DNA of 50,039 bases from contig CAJONO010000147.1 in NCBI GenBank assembly GCA_905235905.1, positions 1-50,039 of the forward strand, given 5' to 3'. The number at the start of each line of letters is the position of its first letter. Position 1 is the first letter of the stretch. The DNA comes from an uncultured Prevotella sp. GTDB taxonomy: Bacteria > Bacteroidota > Bacteroidia > Bacteroidales > Bacteroidaceae. Made by a program: the position numbers and the translations under genes. The notes beneath the pieces are model-generated. The model saw only the letters and a program-made list of their open reading frames with translations. It did no database searches and was not told the origin of the DNA. This document shows positions 9,101 through 17,310 of this stretch, in pieces.

Positions 9101-9516
9101 ACACGCACCTGCAAGTCATAACGCGACTTGTCGTCGGCGTTCATGGGGCTTACCTTCCATGAGAACTGCAACTGGTAAGTGTCGTTCAGGTCGAGTTCTG
9201 GCGAAAGCAGTATCTCTTCACGGGGTCCGGCACCGTCAGTCGAACCTGTAGAGATAGGGCCGTCGCAGGCTGCACAATTGGCACCACTGATGGTAGGGCC
9301 GCCTGTAGCTTCTGGATCAGAGTAATAATTGAACCAATTGTACTGGATGGTAGTGCCAGAGTAAGAGTCCACAGTAGTCCAGCCATTTCCTCGGGTCAAT
9401 GGGGTCTTGGCCGATTTCGTCGTTCCTGTTTCAAAATCCTCTTCGAGAATTGTCTGTGCTTGTAGCGAAGACAGCGACATCGATAGGAATAACAGTAATA
9501 GGTAATTTCTATTCAT
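6145..9516 (-). CDS. Large T9SS-exported surface protein, cleaved-adhesin and fibronectin III modules
   Basis: The 1123-aa product has a signal peptide (MNRNYLLLLFLSMSLSSLQAQ). Modules in order: a cleaved-adhesin/jelly-roll module about 22-215 (LEEDFETGT, LDDISVKKF), an Ig-like module 220-320 (LDRYDFKELYVGEK, abnormal-spindle-like ASH type), a second jelly-roll 330-480 (YENFDAYFPPAGWKN), a fibronectin type III module 490-575 (NATLISPANNATEVYPQDIVLKWG shortened: ATEVYP..LKW, YKWRVVAYN), a third jelly-roll 585-770 (YTENFDE, ISFVWGDEHP), an Ig-like module, and a fourth jelly-roll 870-1060 ending FFDDFTF. The tail (LTIYNVNGMKVASGRG..GLYVVKVSDGQNVKTLRVVNK, quoted in parts) is a canonical type A T9SS signal. 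It is the first gene of the run, with its own promoter. The ligand is unknown. Confidence 0.9.
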   Translation of the reverse strand: MNRNYLLLLFLSMSLSSLQAQTILEEDFETGTTKSAKTPLTRGNGWTTVDSYSGTTIQYNWFNYYSDPEATGGPTISGANCAACDGPISTGSTDGAGPREEILLSPELDLNDTYQLQFSWKVSPMNADDKSRYDLQVRVVENDDLKGAETVFSIQNEQMLRQSGVIVFPINTWDLHTSKVDLSDWKGSKVKLAFVYKMMAPSANIVWLDDISVKKFTPATGPVASVTLDRYDFKELYVGEKLYSDIITITNTGKDGLTITGMELPEGLGTTLNADEVNLRTYDEVDFQLFYVASMTSVASGNAVIHTTGGDVTIAFTASKQLLPEGYSYENFDAYFPPAGWKNTGWSAVATAIEGDKSAYCSGDFSESYLRSPRLDLSDGGKVMFTYYNQYDGETAPEYDIELQVSYDGGDSWTTKWTSDWEGGLNQLLTAEVDLGIGSDESYVRWYYPAIESDDEGAYEHSNFTLDRVLLPYVYGADGVPGNATLISPANNATEVYPQDIVLKWGPAQFAKGYKIYVGSNSSVNNLIEGVNVGSELTYTIAKADYETTYKWRVVAYNDKGDATSVSTWRFTTQKDASVLEFPYTENFDECKNDVPTGWLSTTDNEYENRRWSPNSLFAFEGTCLYTGWMNAGKSATLLSPEFALPAEGKGMSISFVWGDEHPRSLIKDDTGLLKKQNVAGGNGSSDVVFEIGCDGEWKQAAYLSENYNEDNETKYWHEERVDLTEYAGKRVQFRWINHALSSRHNGASLDQIVINGNIDDYVTFNQEGWAAGKVNYGKAVNSGEQFTMLNRGKNTLKVKSVTFATNLFQSSIAAGTEIDANSGMKFSLQFNANDVAKKVEDEMTIEFESGYKATFPVSGEGLEKDVLYYAFEPNDLDYDWKKDFTQIDVDKKANYSLGYYLTEVENDGGRYAFTQVTNNNTAMLAAVSGNHTIAASAPNDNSAADDWLISKPICPAANATFDFYARNLGTVNSVFIGDNDLHSVEVLVSETGNASTKDFKTLMASTEMPYLKENEYNHYTVDLSAYAGKNIYVALRHTTVSANWLAFFDDFTFTHVSEADPSGIQSLEASVSENALLTIYNVNGMKVASGRGAKTLRSLEKGLYVVKVSDGQNVKTLRVVNK

Positions 9517-9566
9517 ACTTTCAGTTTTGTTTGTTGAGTTTTTGTTTTTGTTTCAGAATCGGACTG

Positions 9567-9597
9567 CAAAAGTACAAAAAATAATTCAAATGTGCAA
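9567..9597 (-). promoter_or_regulatory. Bacteroidetes-type promoter for the T9SS cargo operon
   Basis: On the minus strand TTG (9595-9597) is followed after 20 nt by TACTTTTG (9567-9574), matching the -33/-7 pattern TTG and TAnnTTTG. The ATG is about 50 nt downstream. The stretch 9598-9700 between this promoter and the waaA stop holds no other gene or obvious terminator. Confidence 0.8.
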
Positions 9598-9700
9598 TGT
9601 TTTTGCCGATTTAACTATCATTTGACAGATTTAACAACCAAATAGTGACGAATTAATATCTGCTATGGCTACTAAAATGGTGTGGCTTGTAGCAGAGAGA

Positions 9701-10924
9701 TTAGAATACGTCGGCAAGAATCTTGCTGGTGGCACCAGCCTTGCCCTTGACGTATGCGGAAGCCTTGTTGCCCGCCTCGGTGAGGAAGGCATCATCGGCA
9801 GTGAAGCGCTCCATAATGCGGGCAAAGTCATCGTAGCAGGTGATTTCGAAGCATCCGCCATTGGCCAGCAACTCTTGTGCTTCCTGGAACCGCTTGTTGT
9901 TCGGCCCGATAATGACAGGGGTGCCCCAGACAGCCGCTTCGAGCACGTTATGAATGCCTACGCCAAAGCCTCCTCCCACGTAGGTGACGGTTCCATAATG
10001 ATAGATGCTGGACAGCAGACCGAAGCAGTTGATAATGAGCACATCGGCACTCTTTAGGTCGGCTGCATGCTCCGCCTCTGTATAGAGAATCGATTTCTTT
10101 CCCTTCAGCAATGCCAGGATTTGCTTCAGATGCTCTTCGCCAATTACGTGTGGGGCGATGATTAGTTTCCAGTCATTGTGCTTGTTGAAATAGTTAATGA
10201 ATATCTCCTCGTCGGGAGGCCACGACGAACCTGCCACAAACACGTTGGGGCAATCGCCCACAAACGTATCCACCAGTGGCAACTGCTTGGCTCGTTCTTT
10301 GATTTGCAGCACACGGTCGAAGCGGGTGTCACCGGTAATGGTGGCGTTGGTCAGGCCAATACTGGCCAACAGCTGACGGCTCTTTTCGTTCTGTACATAG
10401 AAATGAGTAAAGCACTTCAGTACTTGTCCGTACTGCCGGCCATACCAGCGGAAGAACACTTGTCCTTCGCGGAAGATGCTTGACACACTATAGACGGGAA
10501 CGTTGCGGTGCTTCAGAATGTGCAGGTAGTTGTACCAGAACTCGTACTTGATGAAAAATGCCATCTCTGGATGGATGAGCCGTAGAAAACGGCGGGCATT
10601 GCGAATGGTGTCGAGCGGCAGATAGCAGATGATGTCGGCACCCTCGTAGTTCTTGCGGACCTCAAAGCCCGATGGCGAGAAGAACGTGAGCAGGATTTTC
10701 AACTCCGGATGCTGGCGGCGTATCTCTTCCATCAGTGGGCGTCCTTGCTCAAATTCTCCTAACGAGGCGGCATGGAACCACACGTAGTGAGCATTCGGGT
10801 CGGTCTTTTCCTTCAATATGCGGAAAGCATCACGCTCACCACGCCACATCTTGCGCACCTTCTCGCTGAAAAAGCTGGTGACGACGACGCCGAGAAGATA
10901 GAGGTAGATGATCAGATTATACAT
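9701..10924 (-). CDS. waaA: 3-deoxy-D-manno-octulosonic acid (Kdo) transferase
   Basis: WaaA (KdtA) transfers Kdo from CMP-Kdo onto the lipid A precursor at the inner-membrane face during LPS synthesis. The 407-aa protein has the family hallmarks: an N-terminal membrane anchor (MYNLIIYLYLLGVVV), the catalytic-loop motif HAASLGEFEQGRPL with the conserved glutamate near residue 60, FFSPSG, KYEFWYNY, and the GT-B C-domain with GGGFGVGIHNVLEAAVWGTPVIIGP. Length is normal. It follows gltX with a 10-nt gap on the same strand, so it is probably cotranscribed from the gltX promoter. No convincing terminator is seen after it. The number of Kdo residues added cannot be told from the sequence. Confidence 0.95.
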   Translation of the reverse strand: MYNLIIYLYLLGVVVTSFFSEKVRKMWRGERDAFRILKEKTDPNAHYVWFHAASLGEFEQGRPLMEEIRRQHPELKILLTFFSPSGFEVRKNYEGADIICYLPLDTIRNARRFLRLIHPEMAFFIKYEFWYNYLHILKHRNVPVYSVSSIFREGQVFFRWYGRQYGQVLKCFTHFYVQNEKSRQLLASIGLTNATITGDTRFDRVLQIKERAKQLPLVDTFVGDCPNVFVAGSSWPPDEEIFINYFNKHNDWKLIIAPHVIGEEHLKQILALLKGKKSILYTEAEHAADLKSADVLIINCFGLLSSIYHYGTVTYVGGGFGVGIHNVLEAAVWGTPVIIGPNNKRFQEAQELLANGGCFEITCYDDFARIMERFTADDAFLTEAGNKASAYVKGKAGATSKILADVF

Positions 10925-10934
10925 ACAAGCGCGC

Positions 10935-12464
10935 TTACTTCAATATTTCTATCGCCTTCTTCGTGCGTCTGATGGTTTCCTCCTTGCCGAGGAAGGCAGA
11001 GATGTCGAACATGCCGGGACCCTTGCCCTCGCCGACAAGAGCCAGGCGCCAGGCGTTCATCACGTTGCCCAGTTTCAGTTCCTTGCTCTCAATCCATGCG
11101 TGTACGGTCTGTTCTTGGTTCTCCAATGAGAAATCGTCGAGACCTTCGAGGATGGCGCAAAGTTCTGTAAGTGTTTGTGCCGAGTCCTCTTTCCAACGCT
11201 TCTTGGCCGTCTTTTCATCGTATTGTGTAGGTGCCTCGAAGAAGAACGAGCAAAGGGGCCACAGCTCCTTGACGAACGACACGCGGTCTTTCATCATCTC
11301 GCAGACTTTCACAATGCGCTCGAACGAGTCCCTTACGCCATGCTCACGGCATTCCGGCTCCCACAGCCGCGCAATATCCTCGGCCGATTTCTTCAGGATA
11401 TACTCATGGTTGAACCAGATGCCCTTCTCGTAGGCAAACTTGGCACCTGCCTTCGAGCACTTTGCAATGTCGAACGCCTGAACCAGTTCGTCGAGGGTAA
11501 ACATTTCCTGCTCTGTGCCAGGATTCCATCCTAACAGGGCGAGGAAATTCACCACTGCCTCGGGGAAGTAGCCCTGCTCACGATAGCCGGAACAGAACAC
11601 CTCTTCGCCTGTTTTCTTGTCGACGGCATGCCAATCGAGCGGAAACACGGGGAAGCCCAGACGGTCGCCGTCGCGCTTCGATAGCTTTCCTTTCCCGTCG
11701 GGCTTGAGCAACAGCGGCAGATGGGCAAAGCGGGGCATCGTTTCCTCCCAGCCAAAGGCTTTGTAGAGAAGCACGTGGAGTGGGGCAGAGGGCAACCATT
11801 CCTCGCCACGAATCACGTGGGTAATCTCCATCAAATGGTCGTCTACGATATTGGCCAGATGATAGGTTGGCAGTTCGTCGGCACTCTTGTAGAGCACCTT
11901 GTCGTCGAGAATATCGCTTTTCACGCGTACCTCGCCACGAATCATGTCGTCGACCAGCACTTCTTCGCCAGCCTCGATTTTGATGCGAACCACATACTGC
12001 TGTCCCTCGCTAATCAGTCGCTCCACCTCTTCGGCGGGCATGGTCAGCGAGTTGCGCATCATGGTGCGCGTCTTGTTGTCGTATTGGAAGTTTTCTATTT
12101 CCTTGCGCTTGGCGTCCAGCTCCTCTGGCGTGTCGAAGGCAATGTAGGCCTTGCCGCTGTCGAGCAGTTGCTTCACGTATTTCTTGTAAATGTCGCGTCG
12201 CTCGCTCTGACGATAAGGACCATAGTTGCCGCCAAACGAAACGCCCTCGTCAAACTTGATGCCTAACCACTGGAAGGCTTCGATGATGTAGGCTTCGGCT
12301 TCGGGCACAAAGCGGGTTGTGTCGGTGTCCTCAATGCGGAACACGAAATCGCCGCCATGCTTCTTGGCAAACAGATAGTTATACAGGGCGGTACGCACAC
12401 CGCCGATATGCAATGGTCCCGTAGGACTGGGTGCAAAGCGCACTCTTGTTCTTCTTTCTGTCAT
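10935..12464 (-). CDS. gltX: Glutamyl-tRNA synthetase
   Basis: This class I aminoacyl-tRNA synthetase charges tRNA-Glu. The Rossmann core shows [12 protein letters not shown], where HIGG at residues 19-22 is the HIGH motif, RIEDTDTTR near 43-51, and the KMSKS equivalent KLSKR at 260-264. At 509 aa it has the normal bacterial length, including the anticodon-binding C-terminal domain. It is a single housekeeping gene at the head of a gltX-waaA unit. The start ATG is supported by a -7 element TACCTTTG about 22 nt upstream, leaving a short leader. Whether it is discriminating or also charges tRNA-Gln is not visible here. Confidence 0.97.
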   Translation of the reverse strand: MTERRTRVRFAPSPTGPLHIGGVRTALYNYLFAKKHGGDFVFRIEDTDTTRFVPEAEAYIIEAFQWLGIKFDEGVSFGGNYGPYRQSERRDIYKKYVKQLLDSGKAYIAFDTPEELDAKRKEIENFQYDNKTRTMMRNSLTMPAEEVERLISEGQQYVVRIKIEAGEEVLVDDMIRGEVRVKSDILDDKVLYKSADELPTYHLANIVDDHLMEITHVIRGEEWLPSAPLHVLLYKAFGWEETMPRFAHLPLLLKPDGKGKLSKRDGDRLGFPVFPLDWHAVDKKTGEEVFCSGYREQGYFPEAVVNFLALLGWNPGTEQEMFTLDELVQAFDIAKCSKAGAKFAYEKGIWFNHEYILKKSAEDIARLWEPECREHGVRDSFERIVKVCEMMKDRVSFVKELWPLCSFFFEAPTQYDEKTAKKRWKEDSAQTLTELCAILEGLDDFSLENQEQTVHAWIESKELKLGNVMNAWRLALVGEGKGPGMFDISAFLGKEETIRRTKKAIEILK

Positions 12465-12485
12465 ATATTATTTCAATTTTGAGTG

Positions 12486-12493
12486 CAAAGGTA
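12486..12493 (-). promoter_or_regulatory. -7 element upstream of gltX
   Basis: TACCTTTG on the minus strand matches TAnnTTTG and lies 21 nt before the gltX ATG. No TTG is found at the 20-nt spacing used elsewhere in this window, so the -33 part is weak or absent. Confidence 0.65.
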
Positions 12494-12521
12494 CGAAATT
12501 TTAGTCATCAATCACACTGAT

Positions 12522-14033
12522 TTAACTGTTTTTTTTACTTTTCTCGTTCTTCCAACGTGCAATGAGCGAACGAAGGTCTAGTCGACGGTCAAGTTGGATG
12601 ATGCAGAAAACGCTACATGAGAAGGTGATAATAGTCATGAGCCCATAGCTCCACCAGGCAGGCGACACATACGAGCAGCCGAAACAAAGAAGCGCCGAAA
12701 GCACCAGGATGGTCAGTAGTTTCAGTGAGATGCCACTCAGCCTGAAGCCGTAGCGCCAACGCGTCATGCTGATGCTCACCGCCACATCGATGAGCGCCGT
12801 GCAGAGCGCCCCATAACCCAAGCCTTCGAGGCCCATATAGGCATAGAAGCCTGCCATGATGGAGAAAGTCTTCAGGTTGCCCCACGCTGTCTCTACCCAG
12901 AAAAGGTAATGCTTGTCTCCCTTGGCATAGGCAATATAGTCCATCGGGAAGCACAGTGCCTTGAAGATTGCCGCCAGACCAAGAAAACGCACCAGACTCC
13001 TGATAACCAGGAAGTCGCTGCCTAATAACACACTAATGAGTAGCGGGGTGGTCAGGATAATGAGCATTGACAAAGGGGTGATGACAAGCAGCACAATCTC
13101 CGTCTGCTGATTTACCAGACGGAAAGCATCCTTCATACTGGTCTTCACCATTGCCGACAAATGAGGGTAGTAGTCGGTGGCCATCGCCGTGAAGATAATG
13201 CCTACATACTGCATGGTCACCACGTTAGCCGCCTGATAGAATCCGACATCGGAAACCGAACCGTGATTGCTGATGAAGGCCGAGAGGGCATAGGTCGTAA
13301 TGGTGCCTATGACGACGCCGACAGTCATCACAAACCCGAACTGTATGATGTCGTGGCCCAGCACCCATACCCTGCGCAGGGTGAGTCGTTCCCGTGCCCC
13401 CTCAGTTTGTCGGCGGCGGTAGGAATAGCTGCGTATGACGCAGAAATAGACGACGTTTGCCAGGATCATTGCCGGCACGATGCCTTTGATGCCCCATATA
13501 TAATAAAGAGGTATGCTGAGCAGCAAGCCGCAGGCTGGCGGAATGGTAGAACAGAAGGCCAGTTGCTTGTAGCGGCGCAAGCCTTGCATGATGGCCATTT
13601 CGCCTGTGCCCATGATGCTGAAGAACACCGACACGCTGAGCAGTAGGAAGAATGACACATACTCGTTATTGCCAAAGGAGAACTCTGACATGAGCGGTGA
13701 GAGAAGCACTGTGAGCACCAGACCCAGTATGGCAGAAGCAAACACCATGACTCTGACGAGGCGGACGGTGAAGTCGAGCACACGCTCGTCGCCTTGCTCC
13801 CTGACCTGCGACACATTGCGCACGGCAGAGATATTGATGCCCATCAGGGCAATCTGCTGAACAATATTGGCCGCATTCGACAAGAGCGACATGACGCCCA
13901 TACCGGTAGAATGGAGAATCGTTGCCACCAGACGGCCGCGGATGGTGTTCACAACCACGTTCAGCAGTTGCGCACCGCCGAAAACAGCTGTGCTCGTAAC
14001 AATTTTCCTGTATGTCGTCCTTAGTTCGTCCAT
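12522..14033 (-). CDS. Wzx-type polysaccharide flippase (MOP/MATE superfamily)
   Basis: The 503-aa protein is strongly hydrophobic with about 12-14 predicted membrane segments. Its N-terminus (VFGGAQLLNVVVNTIRGRLVA, shortened; MGVMSLLSNAANIVQQIALMG) is typical of O-antigen/exopolysaccharide translocases, which flip undecaprenyl-linked oligosaccharide across the inner membrane. The C-terminus is basic and cytoplasmic (RSLIARWKNEKSKKNS). It follows the two-domain glycosyltransferase with a 15-nt gap, which suggests one operon working on the same glycan. No polymerase gene is nearby, so the rest of the pathway must be elsewhere. The class of glycan is unknown. Confidence 0.87.
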   Translation of the reverse strand: MDELRTTYRKIVTSTAVFGGAQLLNVVVNTIRGRLVATILHSTGMGVMSLLSNAANIVQQIALMGINISAVRNVSQVREQGDERVLDFTVRLVRVMVFASAILGLVLTVLLSPLMSEFSFGNNEYVSFFLLLSVSVFFSIMGTGEMAIMQGLRRYKQLAFCSTIPPACGLLLSIPLYYIWGIKGIVPAMILANVVYFCVIRSYSYRRRQTEGARERLTLRRVWVLGHDIIQFGFVMTVGVVIGTITTYALSAFISNHGSVSDVGFYQAANVVTMQYVGIIFTAMATDYYPHLSAMVKTSMKDAFRLVNQQTEIVLLVITPLSMLIILTTPLLISVLLGSDFLVIRSLVRFLGLAAIFKALCFPMDYIAYAKGDKHYLFWVETAWGNLKTFSIMAGFYAYMGLEGLGYGALCTALIDVAVSISMTRWRYGFRLSGISLKLLTILVLSALLCFGCSYVSPAWWSYGLMTIITFSCSVFCIIQLDRRLDLRSLIARWKNEKSKKNS

Positions 14034-14048
14034 GCGTCTTTCTTTTGT

Positions 14049-16079
14049 TTAGAATGAAATCGTCTTACATGTCTTTCCCCCCAACCTGGCTGCGGCATAA
14101 GGAAAACCGCTGCCCATCATCCGCGGCCCCCGTAACAGATAGGCTTCATCGGCACGGGCAATCATGAAGAAGTCGAGAAATGTCTTTTCGTAATACTCAT
14201 AGCTCTCACGGCGGTCGTTGCCAATGTGCGAAACCGTCCCTGGTATCACGTAGACGTAATCCCTGCCCATGCAGGCGTGTTCTGCAAACGTAGTGCTGTC
14301 AGAGCAGACAATGATGCGCTTGTCCTGGTGCTGGCGGTGCAAAGTAGCCAACTGTGTCAGGCAGCTGGCTATCAGCGCATCCTGTTCGGCCAGTGGCAAC
14401 GGCTCGTTGTAGGTTTCTTCATTGAAATCGTCAAGCAGATTGCAGAAACGGGCAGAAACGGTGATGTATGGCCCCCCCACGTCCTGCCTGATGGCATCTA
14501 AGTGTTGCGCTAATCGGGCTGTGGGCTTGAACAGTTCGTGAAAGGCTCCTGCAAAGTCGGCGTCGTAGCAGAAATTGGCGTTGGTGTAGACGTGTAGTTG
14601 TCGGTTTCTGTGCTTTTCCATCACGTTGTGCATCTTCCGTCTCTGGTACCGGCGTTCCCATAGGGTGTCTGTCTGTGTGTCGCAAACAAGAGTGTCAGCC
14701 TGCTGGGGATTGAAAGTGAGCTCATGCTCGTCTATCTGCCAGTCATATTTGTTGGGCTGCAGATAGTCGGCCAGCAGGAAAGGATGGGTGAAATGAATTC
14801 TGAAATCGCGCCCCGTGTCCCTACATGCCATATAGGTACTCACGATGCCGCGCAAGCGGTCGACCAAACCGCCACTTCTCACGTTTCCGCAATGCATGCA
14901 TACAACGAAGGGGGTGTTGCTGTCTTCAGTCGTGCCTGAGTGTGTTTCGCGATTCTTTGTGCCTGGGGCTGTGGCAGCACTTTCAGGGAAAGAGAGTGAT
15001 TGCCTAAGTTCGCGTTCCATCCGCCGCCTTATGAACAACCATCGGTAGGCCGTCGGCCACAGGCGTAGCACGGCTTTTTCAAGCAGGCACCGTGGGGAAT
15101 ATTTCAGGCAGAACAGAACGAAAAGGAGTTGGTAATTGCACAGGTTCAGGAAGCGGATGCGTTCTCCTGCAGAGAGTTGATGCACATCGATGCTCTGAAA
15201 ACACTGGCGCAGGTTGGCAACGAGCAGCCCCTCTGCGTCAGACAGCTCACGATAGTGGCGCACATAGTGGGCCGTCAGGCTGCGCCATGTGTAGAACGCT
15301 TTGCGGTTGGCGCCTGCATACTCACTGCTTTCTTTGCCAAATTCCTGCTCGATGATTTCCTGCAATTGCAAGCAGGTTTTCAATGGCTGGAACTGGCGCG
15401 GCGACACGCGACAGGTAATTGACTCAGGGTGGTTCTGGTAAGTGTATTCGGCGTTTGAGAAAGCTACTCGCTCTGCCTGTAACAGGTAGAGCCGTTCGTC
15501 TACCTCGTCAGAGTTCATCCAGACGGGTTCGTGCCTGCCAGGATAGCTCATGTTCACCCATACCTTGCGGCGATAGAGTCCGCCGTTGCAGCCTATCCGC
15601 CACTCTGGCAGCGTAGCGCCCACCAAGTCGCGGCCACGATAAACAGCTTTTGTGTCGAAGTCTTCTACTGGCAGTACCTCGGTGACACGCCCCGTCGGCA
15701 TATCGACGAAAAGCATTCGCGGATAGACAATGGCTGCATCCGTTTCCTGCATCCTGCAGAGCATGGCTCGCAGGTAGCCAGCTTCAATCTTGTCGTCGGC
15801 ATCCAACGGAAGAATGACTTCTCCCTTCGATTCGTAGACCGCCCTGTCGCGGGGCATCTTGGCTGAACCGCTGTTCTTCTGATGAAAATAGACGATGCGG
15901 GCATCGCTCGCCGACAATGCCTGCATGATAGCATCGGTATCGTCGGCAGAGCCATCGTTCACTACTACCCATTCCCAGTTCTTGTATGTTTGGTCACAAA
16001 GGCATTGGTAGGTGTCCCGCAAAAATCTGCCGCCATTATAGACAGGAGTAACGACAGAAATCAGCATCGTTTCGTCCAT
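14049..16079 (-). CDS. Two-domain glycosyltransferase: GT2 N-terminus plus fucosyltransferase-like C-terminus
   Basis: Residues about 5-230 are a GT-A family 2 domain: LISVVTPVYNGG, VVVNDGSADDTDAI, and LPLDADDKIEAGYL with the DxD. A helical stretch follows (about 230-355), then a polar linker (about 360-395, TAPGTKNRETHSG). The C-terminal domain (about 395-676) starts VVCMHCGNVRSGGLVDRLRGI; the GG-x-DRLRG motif and later ITVSARFCN and IIVCSDS resemble GDP-fucose-binding GT-B folds of the NodZ/O-FucT type. That reading is mine and needs a profile search. Length (676 aa) is about double a lone GT2, so this is a fusion that could add two sugars in turn. It begins 61 nt after ansA and is followed by the flippase. 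M5 is an alternative start. Confidence 0.8.
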   Translation of the reverse strand: MDETMLISVVTPVYNGGRFLRDTYQCLCDQTYKNWEWVVVNDGSADDTDAIMQALSASDARIVYFHQKNSGSAKMPRDRAVYESKGEVILPLDADDKIEAGYLRAMLCRMQETDAAIVYPRMLFVDMPTGRVTEVLPVEDFDTKAVYRGRDLVGATLPEWRIGCNGGLYRRKVWVNMSYPGRHEPVWMNSDEVDERLYLLQAERVAFSNAEYTYQNHPESITCRVSPRQFQPLKTCLQLQEIIEQEFGKESSEYAGANRKAFYTWRSLTAHYVRHYRELSDAEGLLVANLRQCFQSIDVHQLSAGERIRFLNLCNYQLLFVLFCLKYSPRCLLEKAVLRLWPTAYRWLFIRRRMERELRQSLSFPESAATAPGTKNRETHSGTTEDSNTPFVVCMHCGNVRSGGLVDRLRGIVSTYMACRDTGRDFRIHFTHPFLLADYLQPNKYDWQIDEHELTFNPQQADTLVCDTQTDTLWERRYQRRKMHNVMEKHRNRQLHVYTNANFCYDADFAGAFHELFKPTARLAQHLDAIRQDVGGPYITVSARFCNLLDDFNEETYNEPLPLAEQDALIASCLTQLATLHRQHQDKRIIVCSDSTTFAEHACMGRDYVYVIPGTVSHIGNDRRESYEYYEKTFLDFFMIARADEAYLLRGPRMMGSGFPYAAARLGGKTCKTISF

Positions 16080-16140
16080 TTCACCTCTTTATTATATATA
16101 AATATATAACGATAAAAAACCGGTATTATTATGTCATAGC

Positions 16141-17172
16141 TCACATACATGTTATTTCTCCTCGAATGCTGTGCTGCATGTAGTGGCGCACCTGTTCTGG
16201 GTCATTGTAGTGCGACTGCAGGAACATGAGTTTAGTCACGGCACTCTCCACCGTCGAGTCGTGTCCGCTGATGACGCCCGCTTCCTTCAGCTGGAAGCCC
16301 GTGTCGTAGCGGCCCATCTCTACCATGCCTTGCATGCACTGGCTTATGTTGACAATCACCTTGCCCTGTCGCGTACCCTCTTTCAGGGCGCTGATGAGCC
16401 AGGGGCTTTGTGGCGCATTGCCACTTCCGAAGGTGCGCATCACGATGCTGCGCAGGTTGGGCGTGGCAATGATATGGCGTATCAGGTCTTCGCGAATGCC
16501 GGGAAAGAGCGAGAAGATAATCACGTTGTTGTCGAGGCGGAAGTGGGGGAGCATGGGCTTTGTGAAGTCGGGCTTCAGGATTCTGTCTTCGTGGTAGCTG
16601 ATGTTCACGCCCGCATCGACCAGATGGGGATAGTTGAACGACTCAAAGGCGTTGAACTCGTCGGCACTCTGCTTTGTGGTACGGTTGCCGCGCAACAGAT
16701 GGCCGTTGAAATAGATGCCCACTTCGGGCACCATGGCCGTTCCGTCCTTATGACGGGCCGCTGCAATCTCGATCGAAGTGATGAGGTTCTCTTTGCCGTC
16801 AGTCCGCAGTTGGCCGATGGGCAGTTGCGAACCGGTGAATATGACGGGCTTGGTGAGGTTTTCGAGCAGATAGCTCAAGGCCGAGGCGGTATAGGCCATG
16901 GTGTCGGTGCCATGCAGCACGACGAAGCCATCATAGTCCTCATAACGGTCGGCTATGACGTGGGAGAGTTGTGTCCACAATGCCGGCGACATGTCGCTGG
17001 AGTCGATGGGTGGTGAGAATTGGTAGGCTTCTATCTGTATGTCGAACTGGTTCAGTTCGGGCACATTCTGGCGAAGGTGCTCGAAGTCTAAGGGCTCGAG
17101 CGCCTTCGTTAGGGGGTTGTGGCTCATACCTATCGTGCCACCCGTATAAATCAGGAGAACCTTTCTTTCCAT
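16141..17172 (-). CDS. ansA: Type I L-asparaginase
   Basis: This enzyme hydrolyses L-asparagine to aspartate and ammonia. The first catalytic threonine lies in IYTGGTIGM (residues 8-16) and the second triad in VVLHGTDTMAYTA. The 343-aa length and the lack of a signal peptide fit the cytoplasmic type I (AnsA) group rather than the periplasmic type II. The C-terminal domain carries RTFGSGNAP and GVISGHDSTVESAVTKL. The ATG follows a tandem hairpin repeat (17191-17305), and no clear promoter was found, so transcription may come through or from that repeat. The glycosyltransferase gene begins 61 nt downstream across an AT-rich gap with a weak palindrome. Confidence 0.95.
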   Translation of the reverse strand: MERKVLLIYTGGTIGMSHNPLTKALEPLDFEHLRQNVPELNQFDIQIEAYQFSPPIDSSDMSPALWTQLSHVIADRYEDYDGFVVLHGTDTMAYTASALSYLLENLTKPVIFTGSQLPIGQLRTDGKENLITSIEIAAARHKDGTAMVPEVGIYFNGHLLRGNRTTKQSADEFNAFESFNYPHLVDAGVNISYHEDRILKPDFTKPMLPHFRLDNNVIIFSLFPGIREDLIRHIIATPNLRSIVMRTFGSGNAPQSPWLISALKEGTRQGKVIVNISQCMQGMVEMGRYDTGFQLKEAGVISGHDSTVESAVTKLMFLQSHYNDPEQVRHYMQHSIRGEITCM

Positions 17173-17190
17173 TATTGTTGCTAATTACGC

Positions 17191-17305
17191 GGCGGGAAAA
17201 CCGCCGCACACGAACTTACTCATGTGGCGGGAAAACCGCCGCACACGAACTTACTCATGTGGTGGGAAAACCGCCGCACACGAACTACCTACGCCGCACA
17301 CGAAC
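17191..17305. repeat. 35-bp tandem repeat with GC hairpin, between porin and ansA
   Basis: Two identical 35-bp units (17191-17225, 17226-17260) are followed by a third that diverges after 25 bp (17261-) and a partial copy GCCGCACACGAAC (17293-17305). Each unit contains GGCGG-GAAAA-CCGCC, a small hairpin, then GCACACGAACTTACTCATGT. The array lies after the porin stop and before the ansA ATG. On the minus strand each full unit also carries TAAGTTCG, one base off the -7 consensus. No T-run follows the hairpins, so simple terminators are unlikely. Confidence 0.9.
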
Positions 17306-17310
17306 GGCCC

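Noticed and set aside
14470-14476. C7 tract in the glycosyltransferase gene as a phase-variation site
   Set aside because: Seven bases is short for slippage and it lies in a Gly-Gly-Pro-type codon context; too weak to claim.
16085-16135. AT-rich palindrome between ansA and the glycosyltransferase as a terminator
   Set aside because: TATATA-TAAA-TATATA has only A-T pairs and would form a very weak hairpin.
17191-17305. CRISPR array or iteron origin
   Set aside because: The units abut without spacers and no replication initiator gene or DnaA boxes are nearby.
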